Origin: Oscheius sp. JU75 | Taxonomy: Eukaryota; Nematoda; Chromadorea; Rhabditida; Rhabditidae | Assembly: GCA_037178855.1 (NCBI GenBank) | Contig: JASJZC010000007.1 | Location: 10,168,001-10,232,000 of the forward strand | Direction: 5' to 3' | DNA length: 64,000 nucleotides | Part shown: one piece after another, positions 45,324 to 55,959 of the stretch | How the letters are laid out: every line of letters begins with the position of its first letter | Numbering within the stretch: position 1 is the first letter of the stretch | Translations under genes and position numbers: made by a program | Notes under the pieces: generated by a model | Databases searched by the model: none | Told to the model about the DNA's origin: nothing | What the model saw: the letters and a program-made list of their open reading frames with translations, nothing else

Positions 45324-46735
45324 GCTCCAGAGTCCTATCATGAAGTCCGTGAGTACCACAAAAAACTCACAAACTGGATCACGAAAGTCAATAATGCGTT
45401 CAAACAGTCAGATTCCTTTTGCGGTATTCTTTATAATTTCTCATTTTCTGCAAAACTTCTCGGCGCCCTCTTATCAGCTGGCCTGTTCGGTTTACTTCGC
45501 CTTCTCCTCTTTTCTCTGCTAGCTAAGATGGATTTCAACAGCACTTTCAATATTCTTCTTCTGGGAGAGACCGGCGTCGGAAAAACTACTTTTATCAACA
45601 GTTGTGCCAATTACATCAGACACGGGTCTTTTGAAGAAGCTTTCGAGGGTCCAGGGATGTGGCCGAACTAACAAGGTTTGTGAGCAGATAGACAGAAATT
45701 AGGAAGGTTCAGGCTTCTGAGCCATGTCCAATGCCTGGTTCCTCATCTCGTTCAAGACACTCTTGCAATCAACATTGTCCAGAACACTTTCAATTAGAAC
45801 GCGAAAACTTTAGCGGAACAAGCTGTGATCCTTCTTATGAAGAAGAAAAAGATGCGAATGTCGACGAGTTGGATATTTTGTGTGATGCTAAAGCACAAAA
45901 GTTGAAAAATATAGAAACTACAACAGTCAGTTAATGCATGTGGTCTAACAAAGAAATGAGTTGCAGACGCTATACAACATACAAGAAGCCAGGTGCCTGA
46001 GATTAGTCTGTAAGTATGACACATGTACAAGTATTGTTCAACTGAAAGATGGAAGGCAGGTTAGAATGCCAAAGATTTGTCACGATAACTGCCAAGTGAG
46101 GAAGGAGGTCCGTTAAATAGAGCGTAGTAGTGACATAAACCACTTTCAGCCATCTACTTATGATATCTTTTATAACACCTTTTTCCGACCCACAGTGACT
46201 TTTAATTTGTCCTTGTCCTAAACTTCTTCTTAGGAACCTGACATGAAACATCTCCAGCAATGTGTGGTATTCACACCAAACCAAAACATTGAAACCGCGA
46301 AGCATTTTAACAGAAATGTAATTTCGAATTGTCAAGGTTGTGGTTGCTCCTGGAAGAAACATAAGCAAGTCCGCACTGAGTTCGTACCTGTCCGGACGGA
46401 GGTATGACTTATTTTCATTTTTTTTCTGTCAGCAAAAGAATCATTTTAGACTTATGTATCCAATGGAGATGCTCATCAGACAAAAAAAGAGTTGCAAGAA
46501 AGCAAAGCAATGATCAAAAGATTGCAGATTGAGGTATGCGACAGAAAGACATAAAGGCCGAGAGAATAAAAACAAAAAAGCACATGTTTTTAGCTGATAA
46601 AAGTACAAGACCGCATACAAGCTATTGAAACAGCTGTCACTGAGCTCTCTGCCTATCTTTCTGTTCACAGTGTGAAGAAAGGAACTGATCCCTTCCTATA
46701 CCACTTGGATAGACTCTTTGACATTGAGGTAACAC
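45324..46735 (+). CDS. G5: truncated GTPase copy, P-loop fragment followed by zinc-binding and coiled-coil segments
   Basis: The frame opened at 45324 (APESYHEVREYHKK...) runs without a stop through a hydrophobic stretch into MDFNSTFNILLLGETGVGKT at 45528 and stops at 45671. Downstream in the same direction come a Cys-rich piece (HSCNQHCPEHFQLERENFSG), the zinc signature KICHDNCQ, CQGCGCSWKKHKQVR, and coiled coil (IKVQDRIQAIETAVTELSAY ... HLDRLFDIE) to about 46728. The switch region and FCFTN-type strand are missing, so the G domain cannot be complete. Either this is a decayed copy or the fragments belong to the end of G4. Joins between fragments are not proven. Confidence 0.5.
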
Positions 46736-47519
46736 TTTATACCTTAGTGTTCATTATACAGTATGTTAAAAGAATAAAGAAACGGGTGAAAAACCAAAGC
46801 TGGACGTGATCCGAGCGGTACGAGAGCGTTAGTTGCGAAGGGTGAGAGTCGACACTTGATAACTGTACAAAGCTAATTACAGGCCAATAACTTCATCAAT
46901 CAGGAGAGAAAGAGCGACAATGACTGCGGAGCAGTTACTAAGAATGGTGAAAGATATTTCTTACTTTGAATAAAGTTGCAAATTTTTTTTTCGATGACTT
47001 GAAGAAACACAGCTTGTGCAACGAGCTGAAGAAGAGACTGCGAGAATAGGTGATTCAGAGATTAATGTAACTTATAATAGCGAACTACCCGATAGATACA
47101 CACATATTATCTGATCACAGATACATGAGATGCTAGCATGAAGGATATATATGCAATAGGCTTATATCATGGTAGTAGCTAAAATCCATTTTTGGCCAAG
47201 ATTATCCCTAAATTTCTGTTTTACAAGCGTGGCTAAGAAAAACAAATCTCTTTTCCGCAATGGAGAGAAGGCTGTCCTGTTGTGTTAAAATGGCAAATCA
47301 GCGAAATAGTTGGCAGAGCATGGCTGCGCCGCTACATGTTGACAAATAAAAAGCAAATTATTGCTAAATGTGTTGCAGCTGCCCAAATAACAATATCTTT
47401 CAGAGTCTAAAACAGTTTCTGGTTCTTTTAACATGATTTTGTTCGGCAGTCAAGTGCAGAGACTTTATTGCACAAATGGTTCATTCAAAACATGGAATAC
47501 GAATCAATACAAATCGGCT
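46736..47519. other. Region between the two GTPase arms, no gene seen
   Basis: It lies tail to tail between G5 (+) and G3 (-) and is A/T-rich. One dispersed motif is at 46806-46830. Confidence 0.45.
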
Positions 47520-50281
47520 CTAAGTTTTCCCATCCATCCCTGTCCAATATCTACAGAAGTTGTTCTGTATAACATGTTGAAACGGACGTTGAAAGATGCC
47601 ATGTTCTAAAACCACAACTATTTTCCGAACACTCCGAAATTTTACAGCTAGATGCTCCCGAAGCGATTTGCTAGTTTCTTGTCGAATCTTTGAGATGATA
47701 CTATCGACCGTTTCTGTTGACTCTTCTGTTCCTATCTGGTCAAGAATGCGCACGAGCTGTTTATACTCGGCTTGAAGTTTTTGCAGCTTGGCTATCTTAT
47801 CTCTGGCGGCAGCATTGACAGAACCTTGCATCTGAATTTTTCAGTCTGTCAGGTAATATTGAAACCCTCACCCACAAATTCTCAATCTCTTTTATGGCAT
47901 AACCATGAACATAATCGTTGTATGGCAACAGACAACTATTCTTCAAGTGGACTCCAAGCTGATTAATGGCGTTTTCCAAGAGACGAACGTTGGCTTCCAA
48001 TTTTTTTTTCCGCAAAAGGACATATAGAACTATTTAACTGTTCCCCACCTCTCTTAGTTTTTGTGCAAGAACATTATCAACCTGTTGCAGCTCTTTAACG
48101 TTTGATTTGATTTGTTGATCCACAGTCTTATTTTTTTCCTAAAACTGAATAAGCTCTGAAATTCCCTGACTTACTTTGACTTTCTCATGAACAAGTTCCT
48201 TCTCAGTTTTCATGTGAGACTGATATGGACAGTCACACTCTTTGCACTTGAACGTATCCTGATCAAAGCATTGGCATTTCTGTACCAGAACTTCCGTATT
48301 CGTATTCAGTCTTGCAGTGGAAGTCTCCGGGCACTTACAGTCCTGGTGACAGATCTTATAGTGCTTCTCGGTAGGGTTGTGCGTATCGAATGCGCCACAT
48401 GTGCAGCACACCATATCAATTCGATTGCTCTGCATCGGTCGTCGGATAGAGTTGATGCGGGTAATGTAATGCTTGGGAAGTAGATCAACCTGCTCGGAGT
48501 GGAGGCGGACTTTCTGGAAAAACGTCTGGTAGTTAACTAACTGGGTGACAGTGGACAGACAATGAATTATTTCCTTACGGTGGCTTCATTGGCATCGATA
48601 ACATTCTTCAGAGCTTCAATTTGCTTTTGGACTTCATTCAAAGGACTCAAAAGAGTGTTGATGGCTGTCCTAACGTTAACGACCTTCAGTGTGTGGCTTG
48701 TTATACAAGGTGTCAGGTTGTTGATCCTTGTGAAGAGTCTGGAACTTTCAAAGTCCTTTGTTAATAATCAGACGGTACCGGAACACTTCTGAGACAGAAT
48801 TCATCCAGCTTAGGTTATAACTGTTTGTTTTCTGTTCATCAAACTGAATTTGTTTGCTGGCACAGAGGAAGTGGAAGCTTTCGTTGTCGAAGCTGAAGAC
48901 TTGCTGTCTGAAAACTCATAAATATTCTGTATCACATTCCTGCGTTTCACCTGTGGCATGGTATTTCAACTCCCCATTTCACCTTGATCTCATTCAGCAA
49001 AACTTCCAGTGTTCCATAGGTGTCCCCGGGCGTATACAGATTTGATCGGGTATTGGTACAGCAGAAGACGATATTGGAAGCGCAGTTCTTGTTCAAGCGG
49101 CCGAACAGCTCACCAAGACAATAGGTCATGCATTCTGTCAGACGTGACTGGTTTGGTTTGAGGAGGATCAGAATCGCATGGAATTCTCTGCAACAAATAG
49201 CAATAGTTACTGGCATCGAGACATAGAGACAGATAAACCTACCCCCAGTCAGCCAAACAGGAGAAGATTTTCTCAAAGTTCTCTCCATTCTTTTCCAACC
49301 CCTTAACGTCACCAATTCCTGGTGTGTCCAGAACATTAATCTCACGGTACTTCCCTAGAAGGTTTTCGCCATAAATTTTGTAGAACTTTGGGTCCTGAAT
49401 GGAAAAGTTTGTCGAGCAACGGTTAAGTGATGCCTGAGTAGAAGACTGTCCGGCTTCCAGATTTTTGTTTCTCTGATCGTCGCCAGCAGGATAGTTAATC
49501 GTAAACTTTTTGCCCTGAAAGACGCATTTTCTTCGGTTTCTTGGGATCATGAATCGGAAAGCATTGAGAACCCACCTCAGCCCACTGTGTGAACCTCGTA
49601 CTGATCAGAATTTCCGGCCCTTTAGTTCTGGCATCGTGCAGGTTCAAGAACTTGAGGTAATTGGCCAGACCGTTGACGAATGTCGACTTTCCAACACCAC
49701 TCTCTCCCAGAACCAGAATGTTTATCTTTTCTTCGTCCTCTTTAAACGAGTTGAGGAATCTGATAGCTTCCTTTTGCTGTTTCTCATTCTGCTTCTAGAA
49801 TCGAAGTTCTTCCAAAGACACATTGGATTTAACCTGAGCTCTTAAATAGTTCCCGCACAATGATCTGTCTTCAGGTTTCGGGAGAATGTGCTTCAGAAGA
49901 TCCATTTTAGTGTGGTAGCTGAGAGATTCTTCGCGGAATACAGCTGCAAGCTCTCCTCTAACATCTTCAGAAAAGTGCTTCAAAAACTGTGCTTCTACAT
50001 CCTGCAAAATCTTTGTTCATGGCATGAAGGGCTTCTACCTTGTCCTTCAAGTACCGCTTTAAAAGGGTCAGCTCCTCCTGTTTGGTGACTATCTGCTTAA
50101 TAGCAGCAAACTTTTGGGGTATTTGCAGAGAATTTTTCGAAAGGACATTTTTGACACTAACGCGGAAAGAGCTGTCAATTTTGTCCAAGATTGGGAAGGA
50201 TTCTTCAACAGGTATATCTGGATGAACAGGAATCCGTGGATAAGTGGGAATTATTGGAAGTGGTGGAACATCGAATGGCAT
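47520..50281 (-). CDS. G3: GTPase with N-terminal helical modules, zinc-binding and coiled-coil domains
   Basis: From the ATG at 50281 the order is a Pro-rich lead (PLPIIPTYPRIPVHPDIPVE), helical module 1 (ILDKIDSSFRVSVKNVLSKN), module 2 (FLKHFSEDVRGELAAVFREE) and a G domain with P-loop LVLGESGVGKST. The switch VLDTPGIGDVKG, DWGEFHAILILLKPNQSRLT and VFCCTNTRSNLY follow. Next are a helical linker, a zinc-binding block (MVCCTCGAFDTHNPTEKHYK, ICHQDCKCPE, CKECDCPYQSHMK) and coiled coil to a stop at 47520. Exon joins are GT-AG and mostly 36-60 nt introns. The ATG directly follows CTGTTTCAG, a good acceptor, and joins the end of G2 in phase. So this may be the second half of one G2-G3 protein or a trans-spliced downstream gene. 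Acts presumably in the cytosol. Confidence 0.8.
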
Positions 50282-50318
50282 CTGAAACAGGCTGTACGGC
50301 TCACTGGTTCACTGCACC

Positions 50319-51707
50319 CTATCTATCTGTTTGTAAACTCACACAATGCCTTAAAAACTGCAATGTCTGCATTCGAAACTCCGTGAGTACCTCAATGTCT
50401 CCGTGTTCGAAAACTTTCTCGATACATAAAATCTTGGATGCGGAAGGGATCTCATCCGCCCTGATAATTGTACGAATCAGGTTCTTGTCTTTCTTAGGGA
50501 GGTTCAAAGCAGCCAAAGACCTCTGTACTAAAGTTTACCTTCCTATGGCAAACGAACTCACCGAATATGAGATGTAAACCTCACAGTTCCGTGCAACATC
50601 TGGGCATACTCTTTGGATAACAACCATATTTTGCTCAGGTGATCTTTCATCTTTCAAAAAAAACGTGATTACTTGTTGGATATCTGGAGAAAGATGGGAC
50701 AGGAATCTTATTGGAAGCATCTGAAGGCTGTTACAGAACGAGTCTTGAACACTTTGAGTGACATCGTCCAAAGAATAGGCTTGCAGTCCAAAAACTTTTG
50801 AAGAGTCTGATTCGGACTCAGATTCGTACTCAAAGTCCAATCCGGTAGACGCAGAGAGCTCGTTGTCGGAGTAAGAACTATCGGAAAGATCTGCTTCGCA
50901 TGATCCCTTGTACAGTGTGGGAGGTAGAGTCTTCACATGACTGACCAATCTAAAAGTCTTTGAGTCACGACTATCCTTTTGCCACCCACCTTTTGAGTTC
51001 TTTGACATTCCTCTCCCATTCCCTAGAAAAAACTTTGTGGTGACGGCTTCTATCTGCTGGACTTATAGATAAGTAGCTAAGATATCGGAAGCAGTCGTTT
51101 TCAAAGCAGAAAACATTATCCCTAAACTAACGTTTGCTTTAAAAGAGAAAACGTGCTTGTTCGTAGGAAAATTAACTCCTAATGTCCCCTCCAAATCCAA
51201 AAGAAAGTCTCTTAGAGTTTTCAATGTGGCGGCTGGTAGAAAATTGTGAGCTCGAGTATTGGTAAAGCAATAAATAGTATTATTCGCAAAGAGTTCCCCT
51301 TCTTTTTCCAGAAAAGTACGCAGATCTGGGTGAAGTCGAGTCTCATCCGGCTTGAGAACAATGCAAAGAGCATGAACTGGTCTGGAAACATCTGGTAAGA
51401 AATTACAACGCGCTTACTTTTTGTCCTTGTCTAGCTGCCCAAATGAATGTGATCCAAAACCAGGACTGTCATAACAGATCAGGTCCTCTGACAATGTCTT
51501 ATCGGAGCCAATAGTGTAGACTGAGCTTACAGCTGCACTGCATGTGTCTCCCAGTACCACTGGCCCTTTTTCTATGGTCTCGTCCAATGTAGCATACCGT
51601 GAATAGTTGGCAAAGCTATTTATCAGAGTAGTCTTTCCAGAGCCAGTTTCTCCAATAATAAGTAAGTAGAGAGGATCACTGGCTGGCAGAAGCGTGTCAG
51701 ATGTCAT
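50319..51707 (-). CDS. G2: GTPase with acidic linker and two helical modules
   Basis: Starts MTSDTLLPASDPLYLLIIGE at 51707. G domain: P-loop GETGSGKTTLINSFANYSR, switch ICYDSPGFGSHSFGQ, VHALCIVLKPDETRL and YCFTNTRAHNFL, ending FCFENDCFRYLSYL. This matches G4 domain 1 almost word for word. An acidic Ser/Asp/Glu stretch (EYESESESDSSKVFG) follows, then two helical modules (RFLSHLSPDIQQVITFFLKD and SLAALNLPKKDKNLIRTIIR). The last exon ends in frame at a donor (50342) that joins G3 in phase; without splicing it stops at 50319 (VSLQTDR). One junction near 51150 needs a GC donor or is mis-modelled. No zinc domain of its own is seen, which favours a fused G2-G3 double GTPase. Confidence 0.75.
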
Positions 51708-51941
51708 GAGCCTACAGGTATATCAATTAAACATGGACAATTTGTCAGATAAGTTTTCAAAGTCAATGAGATGAAAAAGAGAGAAGTTTTGAAATTGGAA
51801 ACATGAGAAGGGCTCCGAAATAATTTGAGAACATTGCCAGCAAAAAAAAGCAGCAGAGCAATGTAAAGATACAAAGAGATTGAACTCTCACACGTACACA
51901 AAAAGAACAAATGATCTAACGTCTTCATTGATAGCAGTGTC

Positions 51942-54900
51942 TTACTTAAAACCAAGGTAACTCTTAGCTGCTCCAAAGAAACTCTTTGCCTGTTTCTTGT
52001 TCTCAGGCTTGTTGTAAGGCTCTGGACAATCGTACTTTCTGTCCATCCAACCGCCGCTCAATGGAATTCTATGGGCATTATCCTCAATCTGCTTTTTGAT
52101 ATTGATCCACTCGAGGGTTTGGATATCTTCCAAAATGGTACCGGTCGACTTTTTTAAATCCTGCACCATTTTCCTGATTTCTTCAGTAGTTCTAACCCTG
52201 TGTGTCACTCGTCCTTGTCCCTCTAGCAGCCTGATCTTAAGAATCGTATTGGAAACATAAACCATAAGCTTTACATGTTCGTTGTACTTTTCCTGATGAG
52301 ATCGAAGTTGTTTGAGCAGGTCTTCGGAACCTCCCTGAGACACAGCTGCTTGCTGTAAGATTTTAATTGAACTGCGCGAAAAACGGTGCCAGCGACTATG
52401 AAAGTGACCGAGACAAATTTACTCACAGTTTCGGTGATAAGGTAGTCCACATATTCAGTGTAGGAGTCATTGTACCTCATCAGGGAGTTGGCTTTCAAAA
52501 AAGCTCCAAACTCGGCACAGTAGCTCTGAATCATGTCCCTCTGCTGTCCCAGTTTTGCTTTCTGAACTCTTAGGATGGAGTCAAAATGGCCCCGACTCAC
52601 CTCTTCCTCTGCTTTCGCAATGAAAATTCTGGCCTTTTCCACCTCGCTTAAGTTACTGCTCTGAGCACTAGTGTCCAAAATCCTTGTGACCTTCTTCTTC
52701 AGGTTGTAAGTAATGTGGAGATGTGAGTCCCATGGACATTTGCAGACCTTGCAGCATGTTTCGTCCTCCTGGAAAGCCCAGCAGTGCTTGAGAGCTTCGT
52801 TGGGATAAAGTGATGTCTAAATGAGAACAGTTGTCTGCAAGATGACGATGTACCTTAACACCATCCAAGCAACAGTCATCGTGACAGATAGTCGTGTAAA
52901 CGGTTTGAAAAGGAGAACTACTATTTCCTTCGACCACAGGAATGTGCTCCACACATTTGGCACATACTGTTCGCGGCTTTTCAAGAGTTTCTACCTCAAG
53001 CGAAACCTGAAACGGGAAACTCATTTGTCTCTCTGTCTATCTCCGTCCCTTACCTGATCCACATGCAACTTTTCTCCTAGACTCTTTCCCATCTTCATCA
53101 AGAACTCCACCTCTTCGATCCTTTTCTGAATTAGTCTGGCATTCTCAGCACTGATCCTCGCCATTTCGGTCATCGGCCTGGCCATGGCAAAGACTATCTG
53201 CCTGAGATTGTTCACTCCTAAAGTCTCCTCGGTCTTGTGAGGCGACAGTTTGGCGATCTGTTCGAAAAGTCTATAATCGTATGTGGCAACATGTAAAGAA
53301 CATGCTACCGGAAGCTCTCGTTAACACTGTGCCGCCAGCTCATGTCAAAATCCTCCACCTGATCTTCGTTGAATGTCACTCCTTCTTTCCAAGCACAGAC
53401 GAAGCGGAATGTCTCATTGTCCACGTAGTATAGAGTTTTCTCATTGAGGGGAATCTCGTTTCGGGTCTGCTGAAGATGAGCTTCTAGAAGAGCTTGGGTG
53501 TCTCCTGCTTCGTAAAAGGTCTGCCTAGCATGAGTGAAGCAAAAGATAACATTTTGTCTGGCAGAGACATGAAGATGCGTAAAGAGCTCATTCAGACAGA
53601 ACCGGATGGGAATTGTCAGTCTCTGTTCGTTCACTTTCAAGAGGATCAGAATCGCGTGGATTTCGCTGAAACGAACCTGTTGACCCTGTGACAGTTGACT
53701 TACGGATAATTGGACAGGTATGCCAAAATCTTGCGGAAGTTTTCTTGGTCTTTTGCGATACCGTCACTGTCTCCAATCCCGGGAGTGTCGATGATACGAA
53801 TTGTCTTCTGGTCTGCGCCTTGCCCGACCGTAAACTTGTAGGCTTTGGGCTCCTGAATTGTGTGAATGTGCAGAGACAGAACGGCTGGGAGAATTGCACT
53901 AATTGTTTCGGAAACCGACCTGTGTCGAAGACTTGGCCGCATTTATTCTTTCATTAGATCGTTCCTCGTCCGTCTGTTTGATAGTTGGTTTGCAGACAAT
54001 CCTTCGAGATTTTAGCTGAAAATAGCAAGTTACAAAGATATCTCTGTTTCCGCTTTCCAACCTCTTGGTCCATTATCGTAAAATGAGCTTCTATCATGAC
54101 ACTACAGTTCTCCTTGGCCTCATGAATATTCGGAAACGTCAGATAGTTGGCTAATCCGTTTATGAAGGATGATTTCCCTACTCCTGTCTCTCCAAGAACA
54201 AGAATGTTCATCTCTGGTGGGAACCTGAAACCTCAACTGATTTTTTTAAAGAAGACTCACTTTTCGAAGAAGTCGTGTCCAAAAGTAGGTGACCACTCAT
54301 TGGGAGCGATGTTAGTATCTATTACTTTCGGCTCTATGTTATAGTTCCCTTCTCCTGGCCGAGGAAGCGCAAAATACTCGTCGTCTTCTTCTGGATATAT
54401 TGTCTGAAAAGCTTACATTCTCTGTCTTTATTTTATTTACCGGCGGCTGACTCTTCCAGCGAACAAACGCCATTTGAGTTTCTGATGATTCCAGACCGAT
54501 GAGAGCGTCGCAGCTTTTCCATTGTCGTGTTTTGATCATAAGACAAAGGAGAACTCTCTTCTGGTCAGATGACATCAGATGCAGGACTTCTCGAAGGGCT
54601 GTCCGACTCCTGAAAAAAACTTCTCTCTCTATTATGATGTTTCTACTCTGTTTTTAATTTCACTAACCCGCTTTCAGCAGCTCTCAACTCCTCCACAATT
54701 GATCTGACCATCGTCTCATCCTAAATTCTCACCGTTGTTTTGGCCATTACTGACTCACAAAGTCTTGTTGTTGTTTGAACCAGTTCAAAAACCTTTTTTT
54801 CGTCTCATTAGTCTCCTGCAGAAGAACACTGACTAGTGGATCATAGAGCCTGGTCTGTAGAAGAAATTCAGCAAGATTACGTTTCGCCGGCGTTGAAAAT

Positions 54901-55271
54901 CCATCTAGAATGATCTCTATGCCAGTGGGTGTGCTGGTTTCTGCCTGCTGATTAGTTTCTGCCTGCTGATTAGTTTCGGCCTGTTCTTGTGCCTCGATGA
55001 GGCTTACAATTCCCGCATCTACCTCGTCCTGAAACTTAAAAAAATGCTAAATGACAGGGAAGAATAAGCAGATAGTAGATAAAAAACGGATTTCCTGCTC
55101 ACTTACAATATCCTCGCCTTTTCTCAAAAACGCTTTCGCCTTCTGCAGCGTGGTTCTGTCCAGACAACATGTTTCCAGCAAGCTAAACTTCTGTTCTGTC
55201 GATATATTTCCCGTAAAAACGCTCCAGACGTAGATTCTTTGCTCTTCGGTCAGATCATTGAAAAATTCCAT
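51942..55271 (-). CDS. G1: large GTPase with N-terminal helical modules and zinc-binding domain (911 aa)
   Basis: Thirteen exons close in phase: 55107-55271, 54759-55028, 54668-54720, 54441-54609, 54261-54403, 54062-54224, 53920-54015, 53704-53852, 53309-53665, 53054-53270, 52854-53006, 52427-52816, 51942-52352. Order: helical module (EFFNDLTEEQRIYVWSVFTG); a linker with three tandem AETNQQ-type repeats; two related helical segments (KRNLAEFLLQTRLYDPLVSV; SSDQKRVLLCLMIKTRQWKS); G domain with P-loop LVLGETGVGKSS, IIDTPGIGDSDG and VIFCFTHARQTF; a helical stalk (MARPMTEMARISAENARLIQ); a zinc block (VCAKCVEHIP, TICHDDCCLDGV, CCKVCKCPWDSHLHITY); long coiled coil; C-terminus KSFFGAAKSYLGFK. No signal or membrane segment. 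It is the most intact member and a reference for the cluster. Confidence 0.9.
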
Positions 55272-55959
55272 CCTATCTGAAAGTCCAGCATGAGAAAACC
55301 CGAACATTAACACCAAAAAAGCGTTTTTGCCCGATGCCTTATCACTAGCTCGAGGAGAAGAAATTAGGGAATTTTTATGCCCATGCTACATGCTTTAAAT
55401 GAAGTACTGATAAGAAAGGATGCTGCAAAAGAAGAAAAATAGGAAAATCTAGAGACCGATTGACAAGGCAAGACAGAAAAAATATGTCCCTCAAAGCTGT
55501 GTTCTTCAAACACCTAGTTAGTTCTGCTTTGCGGTCTATTTTCTTCTGTGTAATACATAAATCAGTATGACTCTTACTGGTCGTCTATTTGTCTGCTTAC
55601 ACGACAGTCCAATTGGAAAAAAGAATTAAAAAAGTTGATAGCTGATATATAAGTGCAGTAAGCTTTGGATTATAGTTCGAGGAACAATCTAAAGAGCGTG
55701 GTAAAGGATAAATTATAAAGTAGTGAGAAATTTAATGAATTAACTTGTTAGTTCTGTAAGGTCTTGTGAAGACATCGCCTGACAGCTTTGGAGAAACGGC
55801 CGGTGTTAATTTTGACCCCCTTCTCGAAGCCACGCCTCGGTGAGAAAAGAGAAAAGGCGGCTGATAAAACCCAATTTCTCACCCTCTCCCTTTAGTCATT
55901 ATCCAGTGGTTCTCCAAACCTGGTTCTCTTCTCTAAATCGCTTTTTTTTTCAGAGAGTC

